Shown: piece by piece, positions 23,195 through 29,796 of the stretch
Layout of the letters: every line of letters starts with the position of its first letter
Numbering within the stretch: the stretch's first letter is position 1
DNA from: an uncultured Oscillospiraceae bacterium
GTDB taxonomy: Bacteria > Bacillota > Clostridia > Oscillospirales > JAAYXM01
Length of the DNA stretch: 29,796 bases
Reading direction: 5' to 3'
Assembly: GCA_934646115.1 (NCBI GenBank)
Contig: CAKUEM010000020.1
Coordinates: 1 to 29,796 of the forward strand
Translations under genes and position numbers: made by a program
Notes under the pieces: model-generated
Databases searched by the model: none
Seen by the model: only the letters and a program-made list of their open reading frames with translations
What the model was told of the DNA's origin: nothing

Positions 23195-23221
23195 AAGAGC
23201 ACTGGAAAGGGGCGACATCGT

Positions 23222-25702
23222 ATGAGCATTAAAATTGCCCTTGCGGGCAACCCGAACAGCGGGAAAACCACGCTGTTCAATGCGCTGACCGGCTCCAATC
23301 AGTTCGTCGGCAACTGGCCGGGCGTTACGGTTGAGAAAAAAGAAGGTAAGCTGAAAAAGCATGACGACGTTACGATTACGGACCTGCCGGGTATTTACTC
23401 GCTTTCGCCGTATACATTGGAAGAGGTCGTTGCGCGCAACTACCTGATCGGCGAGCGGCCGGACGCGATTTTAAACATCGTGGACGGCACGAACCTTGAG
23501 CGTAATTTATACCTGACCACGCAGCTGACCGAGCTTGGCATTCCGGTCGTGATCGCGATCAACATGATGGACGTGGTTGCGAAAAACGGCGATAAGATCA
23601 ACGTTTCTGAGCTTTCGCGCGAGCTGGGCTGCAAGATCGTTGAGATCTCCGCGCTCAAGGGCACGGGCATCATGGAGGCGGCCGAGGCGGCGATCGATGC
23701 GGCGAAAAACGGCAAGACCGTGCCGCAGCACACGTTCTCCGGCGCGGTGGAGCATGCGATCGCGCACATTGAAGAGGCGGCGGTGCATGATCTGCCGGAG
23801 GAGCAGCAGCGCTGGTATGCGATCAAGATTTTTGAGCGCGACGATCAGGTGCTGGCGAAGCTGAATCTGCCGGCCGATGTGCTCTCGCATCTGGAAGAGG
23901 ACATCCGCGCGGCGGAAAAAGAGCTGGATGACGATGCCGAGAGCATCATCACAAACGAGCGCTATGTGTATATCGCGCAGCTGATGCGCGCCTGCTATAA
24001 GAAAAAGAACGTCGGCAAGCTGAGCGCCTCCGACAAGATCGATAAGGTGGTCACGAACCGCTGGCTGGGGCTTCCGATCTTTGCGGCGGTCATGTTCCTG
24101 GTGTATTACATATCGATGGTCACGGTCGGCTCTGCGGCGACCGATTGGGCAAATGACGGTCTGTTTGGCGACGGCTGGCATCTGTTTGGCATCGGCTCTT
24201 CCACTTATGAAGAGGCGGCTGACGAATACACCGCGGCGAGCGAAGCGGTGGATGCGTTCCTCGGGCTTGACACGGAGGCGGAGGATTTCGACGCGGATGC
24301 AAAGCTTTCTGAGATGAAGGCGTTCTCCACGACCGACCGGTCTGCGACCTGCGAGGTGGAGGATGAGGAGACGCTGGCTGTCAATGAGATGACCGCGTAT
24401 TATTCTGAGATCCCGAAGGATGCGGACGAGGAATCGACCGTTGCGATGACGTATTTAGACGCGGTTTCTTATTTCGAGAAAAACGGCTTTGACGAGCCGG
24501 ATCCGGCGGAATACGGCGTTTGGGTTCTGGGCGTTCCGGTTCTGGTTGAGAACGGGCTTGACGCGGCGAACACGCCGGAATGGTTGAGCGGTCTGGTCTT
24601 AGACGGTATCGTTGCCGGTGTGGGCGCGGTGCTTGGCTTCGTGCCGCAGATGCTGGTTCTGTTCCTGCTGCTTGCATTTTTGGAGGCGTGCGGCTACATG
24701 GCGCGTATCGCGTTCGTGCTTGACCGCGTGTTCCGCAAATTCGGGCTGTCCGGCAAGAGCTTTATCCCGATGCTGATCGGCACGGGCTGCGGCGTTCCGG
24801 GCATCATGGCTTCGCGCACGATCGAAAACGAGCGCGACCGCCGCATGACGATTATGACCACAACGTTTATCCCTTGCGGCGCAAAGGTTCCGTTTATCGC
24901 GATGATCGCGGGCGCGCTGTTCGGCGGAAGCGCCTGGGTCTCCACCTCGGCGTATTTCATCGGTATGGCGGCGATCATCATCTCGGGCATTATGCTGAAG
25001 AAAACGAAGATGTTCGCGGGCGATCCGGCTCCGTTTGTGATGGAGCTTCCGGCCTACCACTGGCCGACGCTCGGCAACGTGCTTCGTTCCATGTGGGAGC
25101 GCGGCTGGAGCTTTATTAAAAAGGCGGGCACGATCATCCTGCTCTCCACGATCTTTGTTTGGTTCACCACGTATTTCGGCTTTGTGGACGGCACGTTCCG
25201 CATGTTAGACGAGAGCGAGATCAACAACTCGATCCTTGCGGCGATCGGCGGTGCGATCGCCTGGATCTTCAAGCCGCTCGGCTGGGGCAACTGGCAGGCT
25301 GCGGTCGCTTCGATCACGGGCTTGATCGCAAAGGAGAACATCGTCGGCACGCTCGGCATCCTCTATGGCGGCGGCGATGGCACGGTGTATCAGAACTTAG
25401 CGCATGCGTTTACCGGGCTTACGGCGTATTCGTTCCTCGTGTTCAACCTGCTGTGCGCGCCGTGCTTCGCGGCGATCGGCGCGATCAAGCGCGAGATGAA
25501 CAACGCGAAGTGGACGTGGTTTGCGATCGGCTATCAGTGCGGCTTTGCGTATGCGATCGCGTTGATGATCTATCAGTTTGGGCTTCTGTTTACCGGAAAT
25601 ATGAGCGTGATCGGCTTGATCTGCGCGCTGATCCTGCTGGTTGGCATGGTGTATATGCTCTTCAAGCCGTATCAGGAGGCAACGAAGCTTTCGGTCCGCT
25701 AG
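23222..25702 (+). CDS. feoB: Ferrous iron transport protein B
   Basis: FeoB is the membrane permease for Fe(II). The 826-residue protein begins with the GTPase domain: GNPNSGKT (residues 9-16), DLPG (54-57), NMMD (114-117). A guanine-dissociation-inhibitor-like helical part follows (to ~275). The membrane part starts with a helix at 283-303 and has the two Gate modules with conserved Cys regions GTGCGVPGIMA (C523) and FIPCGAKVPF (C552). Between the first helix and the next (457 onward) lies an unusually long acidic segment (~325-435), predicted outside the cell. The C-terminus ends in three or four helices. It is third in the feo operon, under the DtxR-type operators. Confidence 0.97.
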   Translation: MSIKIALAGNPNSGKTTLFNALTGSNQFVGNWPGVTVEKKEGKLKKHDDVTITDLPGIYSLSPYTLEEVVARNYLIGERPDAILNIVDGTNLERNLYLTTQLTELGIPVVIAINMMDVVAKNGDKINVSELSRELGCKIVEISALKGTGIMEAAEAAIDAAKNGKTVPQHTFSGAVEHAIAHIEEAAVHDLPEEQQRWYAIKIFERDDQVLAKLNLPADVLSHLEEDIRAAEKELDDDAESIITNERYVYIAQLMRACYKKKNVGKLSASDKIDKVVTNRWLGLPIFAAVMFLVYYISMVTVGSAATDWANDGLFGDGWHLFGIGSSTYEEAADEYTAASEAVDAFLGLDTEAEDFDADAKLSEMKAFSTTDRSATCEVEDEETLAVNEMTAYYSEIPKDADEESTVAMTYLDAVSYFEKNGFDEPDPAEYGVWVLGVPVLVENGLDAANTPEWLSGLVLDGIVAGVGAVLGFVPQMLVLFLLLAFLEACGYMARIAFVLDRVFRKFGLSGKSFIPMLIGTGCGVPGIMASRTIENERDRRMTIMTTTFIPCGAKVPFIAMIAGALFGGSAWVSTSAYFIGMAAIIISGIMLKKTKMFAGDPAPFVMELPAYHWPTLGNVLRSMWERGWSFIKKAGTIILLSTIFVWFTTYFGFVDGTFRMLDESEINNSILAAIGGAIAWIFKPLGWGNWQAAVASITGLIAKENIVGTLGILYGGGDGTVYQNLAHAFTGLTAYSFLVFNLLCAPCFAAIGAIKREMNNAKWTWFAIGYQCGFAYAIALMIYQFGLLFTGNMSVIGLICALILLVGMVYMLFKPYQEATKLSVR

Positions 25703-25726
25703 GAGATGTATGAGGAGGTGCGTTTC

Positions 25727-25900
25727 ATGTTTCTTACATGGCTGGGCGAAAATATCTGGACGATTTTGATTTGCGCGGCACTGGGCGCTGCGGTGATTGC
25801 GATCATCGTGTCGTTGGTGCGGAAGCGGAAGCGGGGGGCGTCCTCCTGCGGCTGCGCGTGCGCAAGCTGCCCGATGAGCGCTTCCTGTCACAAGCATTGA
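25727..25900 (+). CDS. FeoB-associated Cys-rich membrane protein
   Basis: This 57-residue protein has one membrane helix (IWTILICAALGAAVIAIIVSL, in two parts across residues ~10-30), a basic KRKR stop and a Cys-rich tail SSCGCACASCPMSASCHKH. This is the usual form of the small proteins next to feoB in Firmicutes, sometimes called FeoC-like. Its job is unproven; the tail could bind iron or an Fe-S cluster. ATG 25727 is chosen because GAGGAGG lies at 25712-25718; an in-frame ATG at 25706 overlaps that site. Confidence 0.88.
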   Translation: MFLTWLGENIWTILICAALGAAVIAIIVSLVRKRKRGASSCGCACASCPMSASCHKH

Positions 25901-25904
25901 CACT

Positions 25905-25939
25905 GCGGGGGAGGAGAGCGGATCTCTTCCCCCGCTTTT
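25905..25939 (+). terminator. Weak terminator or attenuator inside the feo operon
   Basis: GCGGGGGA (25905-25912) pairs with TCCCCCGC (25928-25935), with an inner AGAG/CTCT pairing, followed by TTTT. It would reduce expression of the DtxR-like and HMA genes relative to feoB. Confidence 0.65.
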
Positions 25940-25955
25940 CCAAACGGAGGGACAG

Positions 25956-26306
25956 ATGACGGCGACACATGTGAAATATCTGCTGGCGATGCATACGCTG
26001 GATTCCGGAAATCCGCGCGGCATGCGCTGTGTGGACATTGCCAATGCGCTGCATGTCAGCAAGCCCAGCGTGCATATGATGCTGGGAAACCTGCGCGAGA
26101 TGGGGCTGATCCGCAAGGATCGCTATGGCGGCGCGTTTTTTACCGAGGAGGGCGCCGCGCTTGCCGCGCGCTACGCGGAATATTTCAAGGCGCTGGTGCG
26201 GCGGTTTTCGCCGATGCTCTCTCGCGAGGATGACCTGCGCGCGGCGGCGTTTGCGCTGCTGGGCGAGTTGTCTGAGGCGGGGCTTCGGGAGCTTGCGGGC
26301 GCATGA
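25956..26306 (+). CDS. DtxR-family regulator lacking metal ligands
   Basis: This 116-residue protein has a DtxR/MntR-type winged helix (CVDIANALHVSKPSVHMMLG, residues 25-44, then MGLIRKDRYGG and the wing). The metal residues are gone: the Met of EMYLET is replaced (HVKYLLAM), and the Cys, Glu and His of the EDACKMEH stretch correspond to EDDLRAAA (91-98). The repressor at 22033 retains all of them. I infer a metal-insensitive DNA-binding protein, or one that forms mixed dimers with the repressor. It follows a weak terminator in the feo operon. GGAGGGAC precedes the start. Confidence 0.78.
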   Translation: MTATHVKYLLAMHTLDSGNPRGMRCVDIANALHVSKPSVHMMLGNLREMGLIRKDRYGGAFFTEEGAALAARYAEYFKALVRRFSPMLSREDDLRAAAFALLGELSEAGLRELAGA

Positions 26307-26334
26307 ATTTTATGGAAAGCGAGATGCAGGGCAT

Positions 26335-26730
26335 ATGGATCGCTCGATGTTATGGGGCGTTTTGGTTGGCGCGGCGCTTGTTGCGTTTGCGGCGCTCGTG
26401 CTGCGCAGCTATCGCAAGAGGCTGCGCGAGGGCTGCTGCGGCGCGGGCGGCGATGGGGACGAGCGCCCGGTGCGCGTGGCGGACAAGAACCGCGCGCATT
26501 ATCCCTATGCGGTGCAGCTCGTGGTAGACGGGATGGTCTGCGGCGGCTGCAAGGCGCGGGTTGAGAACACGCTCAACCGCCTGCCCGGCGTTTGGGCGAG
26601 CGCAGACGTCTCCGCGCGGACCGTTCTGGTGCGGCTGAAAAACCCGCCGGATGAGGCGCTGCTGCGCCGCACGGTCAATGAGATCGGCGCGTACACCGTG
26701 ATGGAGGTGCGTGCGTCATCGGCGCGCTAA
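26335..26730 (+). CDS. Membrane-anchored heavy-metal-associated (HMA) domain protein
   Basis: This 131-residue protein has an N-terminal helix (WGVLVGAALVAFAALVL, residues 7-23), a basic and Cys-containing linker (CCGAGG) and an HMA domain with the metal loop GMVCGGC (66-72; C69 and C72). HMA domains bind soft or transition metals such as Cu(I) or Zn(II) and pass them on. In the feo operon it may hand over or sense metal at the membrane. The start at ATG 26335 is tentative: the ribosome site is weak, but upstream codons belong to the regulator's frame shadow. Confidence 0.8.
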   Translation: MDRSMLWGVLVGAALVAFAALVLRSYRKRLREGCCGAGGDGDERPVRVADKNRAHYPYAVQLVVDGMVCGGCKARVENTLNRLPGVWASADVSARTVLVRLKNPPDEALLRRTVNEIGAYTVMEVRASSAR

Positions 26731-27035
26731 GCCGCGCCGATAGCGTTCGGGCGGCGCGGGCAGACAGCTTTTACGGAGCGTGTGCTGCGCGCATAGCGCG
26801 GCGATCCGGGCGGCAAAATGCGCGCCGGGGCGGGCGCTGGCGCATCGGGCGGAAAGTGCCGTTGCGAGGCACGCGGAATGCATGGTGCAACGACTTTCAC
26901 AGGCGAACGCGCCGCGCGGAGAAACGGTTGCCGGTGTGTGCCGGGCGGTTTGCAGAGAATGCGGAGGAAAGCTTGGCAGCGCCGCTCTGACTGATTCATA
27001 ATCAAATACAGGAGACATTTATTTTTTTCATTCAC
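26731..27035 (+). other. GC-rich spacer and promoter region upstream of the DUF2325 unit
   Basis: No gene is evident. Most of it is GC-rich sequence like the other spacers. The last part is AT-rich and holds a likely promoter: TTGGCA (26973-26978), 18-base spacer, CATAAT (26997-27002), about 70 bp before the DUF2325 start. No clear terminator for the HMA gene was found, so read-through is possible. Confidence 0.45.
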
Positions 27036-27053
27036 GGTTAGCATATGCTAACC
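27036..27053. promoter_or_regulatory. Perfect DtxR-type operator palindrome
   Basis: GGTTAGCATATGCTAACC is an 18-bp perfect palindrome lying 18 bp before the DUF2325 start and ~27 bp downstream of the likely transcription start. Its arms match the two feo operators. Confidence 0.85.
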
Positions 27054-27071
27054 AGAAAAGGAGCGTGACGC

Positions 27072-27359
27072 ATGAGCGTTGTAATTGTTGGCGGAAATGA
27101 ATGCATGGTGCGGCAATATAAGGATCTATGCCGCGCGTATGCCTGCAAGGCGAAGGTATATCCTAAGATGAGCGGGGGGCTGAAGGACATCGGAAGCCCG
27201 GATCTGATGGTGCTGTTTACCAACACGATCTCGCACAAGATGGTGCGCTGCGCGCTGGGCGGGCGCAGCGAGCGGACAAAGGTCGCGCGCTCGCACACCA
27301 GCTCGATGGCGGCGCTGCGGAGTATTTTAGAGGAGCATGCGGTATGCCGGAAAAATTGA
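27072..27359 (+). CDS. DUF2325 domain protein
   Basis: The 95-residue protein starts with a Rossmann-like strand-loop SVVIVGGNECMVRQY and continues CKAKVYPKMSGGLKDIGSPD, LMVLFTNTISHKMVRCAL, ARSHTSSMAALRSIL. This matches DUF2325, a family of unknown function that is often metal- or iron-associated. Cys11, Cys20, Cys25 and Cys60 with His55 and His75 are conspicuous for a protein this small and could bind metal, which is inference. It starts 18 bp after a perfect DtxR-type operator, with AAAAGGAG upstream. Its last 16 bp overlap the DUF3793 gene. Confidence 0.85.
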   Translation: MSVVIVGGNECMVRQYKDLCRAYACKAKVYPKMSGGLKDIGSPDLMVLFTNTISHKMVRCALGGRSERTKVARSHTSSMAALRSILEEHAVCRKN

Positions 27360-27892
27360 TCGTGCGGCACTGCGCGCCAACGCTTGCGGGCATCAAGACC
27401 GGGAATTTATTCACCTGCCCGGCGGCGTGCGCGCGCGAGCTTATGCAGGATGTGCGCCGCGTGAATCGCGCGCTGGTGCCGCGCGGGCTGCGTGTATTGC
27501 CGCTGCGGCTGTGCAATGGGCGCGCGCTGATCTATGTGTATCGTCCGCAGCGCTTGCAGCGCGATATGGCGGCGCCGCAGGCACGCGGGCTGCTGCGTCG
27601 GTTTGGGTATCCCTGCGGCGATGCGACGCGCTGCGTGCGGCATTTGATCGGCAGACTGCGCGATGCGCCGGGCTTCCCGCATGAGATCGGGCTGTTTCTC
27701 GGCTATCCGCCCGAGGATGTGCAGGGCTTTTTAGAGCAGCGCGCCTGTAAATGCTGCGGCTGCTGGAAGGTGTATGGCGACGCGGCGCGCGCCTGCGCCC
27801 TGTTTGAGCAATATCGGAAATGCACGCGCATTTACTGCCGGCTATGGGCGGAGGGGCGCGCGATCACGCAGCTTGCGGTTGCGGCGCGCTGA
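27344..27892 (+). CDS. DUF3793 family protein
   Basis: The 182-residue protein carries the DUF3793 hallmarks: HCAPTLAGIKTGNLFTC (residues 9-25), FPHEIGLFLGYPPEDVQGF (111-129), CKCCGCWKVYGD (135-146) and YRKCTRIYCRLW (157-168). The function is unknown. Cysteines are abundant, and the HC..C and CxCCxCW groups could bind a metal or Fe-S cluster; this is inference. It has no membrane segment. It overlaps DUF2325 by 16 bp, with a ribosome site GAGGAG inside that gene, and is followed by a flavodoxin gene. The arrangement under a DtxR-type operator suggests a role when iron is scarce. Confidence 0.85.
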   Translation: MPEKLIVRHCAPTLAGIKTGNLFTCPAACARELMQDVRRVNRALVPRGLRVLPLRLCNGRALIYVYRPQRLQRDMAAPQARGLLRRFGYPCGDATRCVRHLIGRLRDAPGFPHEIGLFLGYPPEDVQGFLEQRACKCCGCWKVYGDAARACALFEQYRKCTRIYCRLWAEGRAITQLAVAAR

Positions 27893-27945
27893 CTGTTTTG
27901 CAAACATGCTGCGGCATGAAAATAAATACAGAAAGGTTGAAACAT

Positions 27946-28371
27946 ATGAGTAAAATTGCAGTGGTATATTGGAGCGGCACGGGCAACACGGAAGCGATGG
28001 CGAACGCGGTTGCCGACGGCGCGCGCGGCGCGGGCGCGGAGGTCGCGGTTTACACGCCGGGCGAGTTTGACGCCGGGATGCTTGCGTCGTTAGACGCGGT
28101 TGCGTTCGGCTGCCCGTCGATGGGCGTGGAGGTGCTGGAGGAGGACGAGTTTGCCCCGATGTTTGAGGCGTGCCGGGCGCAGCTCTCCGGCGTGCGGCTG
28201 GCGCTGTTCGGCTCGTTTGGATGGGGCGACGGCGAGTGGATGCGCAACTGGGAGCGTAGCTGCCGCGAATCCGGCGCTCAGCTTATTTGCGACAGCGTGA
28301 CCTGCCAGGAAGCGCCGGATGATGCGGCGCTTGCGGCGTGCGCGGCGCTGGGTGCGGCGCTTGCGCGGTAA
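27946..28371 (+). CDS. Flavodoxin
   Basis: This 141-residue flavodoxin begins SKIAVVYWSGTGNTEAMANAV, in which SGTGNT is the FMN phosphate loop. AFGCPSMGVEVLEEDEF and LALFGSFGWGDGEWM are the ring-binding regions, with Trp and Tyr-type stacking residues. It is a short-chain type with no long insert. Flavodoxin replaces ferredoxin as electron carrier under iron limitation, which agrees with the DtxR-type operator ahead of this three-gene unit. ATG 27946 is chosen for MSKIAVV and the GAAAGG site; the frame opens further upstream inside DUF3793. Confidence 0.94.
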   Translation: MSKIAVVYWSGTGNTEAMANAVADGARGAGAEVAVYTPGEFDAGMLASLDAVAFGCPSMGVEVLEEDEFAPMFEACRAQLSGVRLALFGSFGWGDGEWMRNWERSCRESGAQLICDSVTCQEAPDDAALAACAALGAALAR

Positions 28372-28382
28372 ATGGAGAATAG

Positions 28383-28428
28383 AAAAGGAGCTTGCCGCTT
28401 GCGTTTTGCAGGCGGCAGGCTCCTTTTT
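28383..28428 (+). terminator. Terminator of the DUF2325-DUF3793-flavodoxin unit
   Basis: AAAAGGAGCTTGCCGC (28383-28398) pairs with GCGGCAGGCTCCTTTT (28412-28427), one T-G wobble, and continues inward through four pairs to loop GTTTT, followed by T. The stem is about 20 bp. Confidence 0.93.
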
Positions 28429-28857
28429 CGTTGGCTTCGACGGAAAGACCGTTTACCGGGGAAGAACGATCGCTCATGAGGCGTTTCGGAGGAAAGCAAA
28501 TACTTATTTGAATAGGGGGGAATGGAAACGGATTGCGCGGGCGGGTGCGATATCATGGATGCCCGCCTAAAAGGGGAACAACCCCCTTTTAAGTGGGTAT
28601 GGAAGAGGGCGGGCGACCGGCTGTATTTTAATCTTTCATCTCCCTCTCTAAGTAATAGTTTTGGTGATACAAAAGCAGAACCGCCGAAATTTGAAAATCC
28701 AAATGGCTAAAGGAATTCAAAAACACTTGACTTTCATGGAAAGTCCGATGTTTTAAATTTTTTTAAGGAAAAAACCTGCTATGTGATTTTTAAAGTGAAG
28801 AAAATAAGGCTAGAACCTTGTCATGCAATATCGCATTATCCAGGAAAAAGAGAAAGG
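28429..28857. other. AT-shifting intergenic spacer with hairpins
   Basis: No gene is firmly supported. A compound hairpin lies at 28561-28614: outer GCCCGCC/GGCGGGC and inner AAAAGGGG/CCCCTTTT (28569-28576 and 28583-28590). A perfect inverted repeat GACTTTC-ATG-GAAAGTC lies at 28729-28745. Base composition falls from GC-rich to AT-rich near 28630. Confidence 0.5.
28522..28710 (+). CDS. Possible small hypothetical protein
   Basis: A 62-codon frame covers the hairpin region, with the end FGDTKAEPPKFENPNG less biased in composition than the frame shadows around it. A purine-rich AGGGGGG lies only one or two bases before ATG 28522, too close to be a good ribosome site; ATG 28555 is an alternative. 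I recognise no family. It could be a remnant of a longer gene or just chance. Confidence 0.2.
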   Translation: METDCAGGCDIMDARLKGEQPPFKWVWKRAGDRLYFNLSSPSLSNSFGDTKAEPPKFENPNG

Positions 28858-28885
28858 TTGATTTATTATAAAATCATGCTATACT
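28858..28885 (+). promoter_or_regulatory. Promoter of the AraC-family gene
   Basis: TTGATT (28858-28863), 16-base spacer, TATACT (28880-28885) with an extended TGC before it. It predicts a start near 28892, 20 bp upstream of the first ATG. Confidence 0.65.
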
Positions 28886-28911
28886 GAATTTATATAAAGT
28901 GTGAGTCCAGA

Positions 28912-29796
28912 ATGATTTTTGAATGGCGGGGAGGGGTCAATCTGTCAACGTCGAAGGAGAAAAAGCATCATTTTCATAACGGAAGCTCAAAGCATCTTTA
29001 CTTAGCGAATATTACCGGCGATCATAAGCGTGGGCGGATTGATGAAGAAAAACTTCGAGCCGATCTTTACCGCGGGATTTGGTTTACCGATTTTTATGAA
29101 ATATATCTGTGCCTTGCTGACAGTATTACGATGTTTGTGAATAACAAAACATATTGTGTGCGAAAGAATGATATTTTAATTTTTAATAATGTTGATTTTC
29201 ATCGGATTCTGTTTTATGATGGCATATGGTATGACCGCATCACGACTATTTTTTCGCTTGAGTTGCTTGTCGGGATCAGTACGCCGAATTCTGATCTCAG
29301 CGCGCCGTTTACCAATCGTTCTGCAACGTTTAGTCATCTGCGCCACCAGACAGATGAACAGGCGGCATGGCTCTTTGATAAAATGAAGCAAATTATTACA
29401 CTGGATAAATCCCAGGAATTCGGCGCAGATGTTCGGAAAAAGATGCTTCTGGCTGAGATTTTGCTTTATATCCATGACCGGTATCAGGACGAAGAGCACG
29501 AGAAAGAGATTGCGGGTCCAAACAGCTATCATAAGGTGATCCCAATTTTAGATTATATTAATGACCATTTTGCTGAAAATTTATCTCTTGATCACTTGGC
29601 AAAGCAATTTTATATGAGTAAATACTACCTCTGTCATATTTTTAAAGAAAATGTCGGGCATACCGTCAATGAATATATTACATTTCGAAGAATGATGCGA
29701 GCGGCATCTCTCCTGCAGGAAGGATATTCTTCTGTTCGCGTTTGTGAAATTATAGGTATGAAAAACGTGGATTATTTTATTACATTGTTCAAGAAA
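28912..29796 (+). CDS. AraC-family transcriptional regulator (partial, cut at right edge)
   Basis: The frame runs 295 codons to the window end without a stop. The N-terminal ~170 residues look like an AraC-type sensor or cupin-like domain (GIWFTDFYEIYLCLADSITM, in two parts; RKNDILIFNNVDFHRI). The C-terminal region contains the double helix-turn-helix: ILDYINDHFAENLSLDHLA, YMSKYYLCHIFKENVG, then AASLLQEG and VCEIIGMKNVDYFITLFKK. Probably only ~10-15 residues are missing. ATG 28912 lacks a good ribosome site. In frame at 28942 a CTG codon stands seven bases after GGAGG, so the true start may be there. The gene is AT-rich compared with the rest of the window. It would control nearby, probably carbohydrate, genes off the right edge. 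Confidence 0.88.
   Translation, partial: MIFEWRGGVNLSTSKEKKHHFHNGSSKHLYLANITGDHKRGRIDEEKLRADLYRGIWFTDFYEIYLCLADSITMFVNNKTYCVRKNDILIFNNVDFHRILFYDGIWYDRITTIFSLELLVGISTPNSDLSAPFTNRSATFSHLRHQTDEQAAWLFDKMKQIITLDKSQEFGADVRKKMLLAEILLYIHDRYQDEEHEKEIAGPNSYHKVIPILDYINDHFAENLSLDHLAKQFYMSKYYLCHIFKENVGHTVNEYITFRRMMRAASLLQEGYSSVRVCEIIGMKNVDYFITLFKK

Overview
The window looks like a chromosomal segment of a Gram-positive, Firmicutes-type anaerobe, probably a gut Clostridia related to Oscillospiraceae or Christensenellales. Three things point this way: DnaK lacks the N-terminal insert seen in Gram-negative homologues, genes begin with strong GGAGG-type ribosome binding sites, and the set of clostridial families (feoA-feoA-feoB, DUF2325, DUF3793, QueT, DUF378) is typical. 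Most genes are GC-rich with GC-rich third codon positions. The last ~1.2 kb is clearly more AT-rich. I see no tRNA, rRNA, CRISPR array, intact insertion sequence or replication origin.

Layout. 1-3340: chaperone operon (end of grpE, dnaK, dnaJ). 3354-6674, minus strand: a tight three-gene cassette of ATP-grasp ligase, PHP phosphoesterase and NodB-type deacetylase with an SLH-like tail. 6970-10717: a Gfo/Idh/MocA oxidoreductase followed by an 884-residue fusion of a PreA-like barrel, a GltD-like flavoprotein and a ferredoxin, ending at a strong terminator. 10766-11407: a gene-free GC-rich spacer with degenerate repeats. 11408-12825, minus strand: QueT and a ZnuA-like lipoprotein. 13064-14103: rpsF-ssb-rpsR. 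14206-16837: metallophosphoesterase and a mannitol dehydrogenase family enzyme. 16917-18042, minus strand: DUF378 protein and a solute-binding lipoprotein whose two domain halves are in reversed order. 18202-21198: alaS and a HIT protein. 21246-21983: a second GC-rich, gene-free repeat spacer.

22033-28371 is an iron locus. A short DtxR-family repressor with an intact iron-type primary metal site is divergent from feoA-feoA-feoB, a FeoB-associated Cys-rich protein, a metal-blind DtxR paralogue and a membrane-anchored HMA protein. A second unit, DUF2325-DUF3793-flavodoxin, follows. Palindromes of the form GTTAGC-N4-GCTAAC sit beside the feo promoter, in the divergent region and in front of the DUF2325 unit. 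I infer that one repressor controls all of them and that DUF2325 and DUF3793 serve iron-starved cells together with the flavodoxin.

28430-29796 is an AT-rich spacer followed by an AraC-family regulator cut by the window edge. Main candidates for something undescribed are the DUF2325-DUF3793-flavodoxin iron unit, the ATP-grasp/PHP/deacetylase cassette, the permuted binding protein and the reordered DPD-like fusion enzyme.
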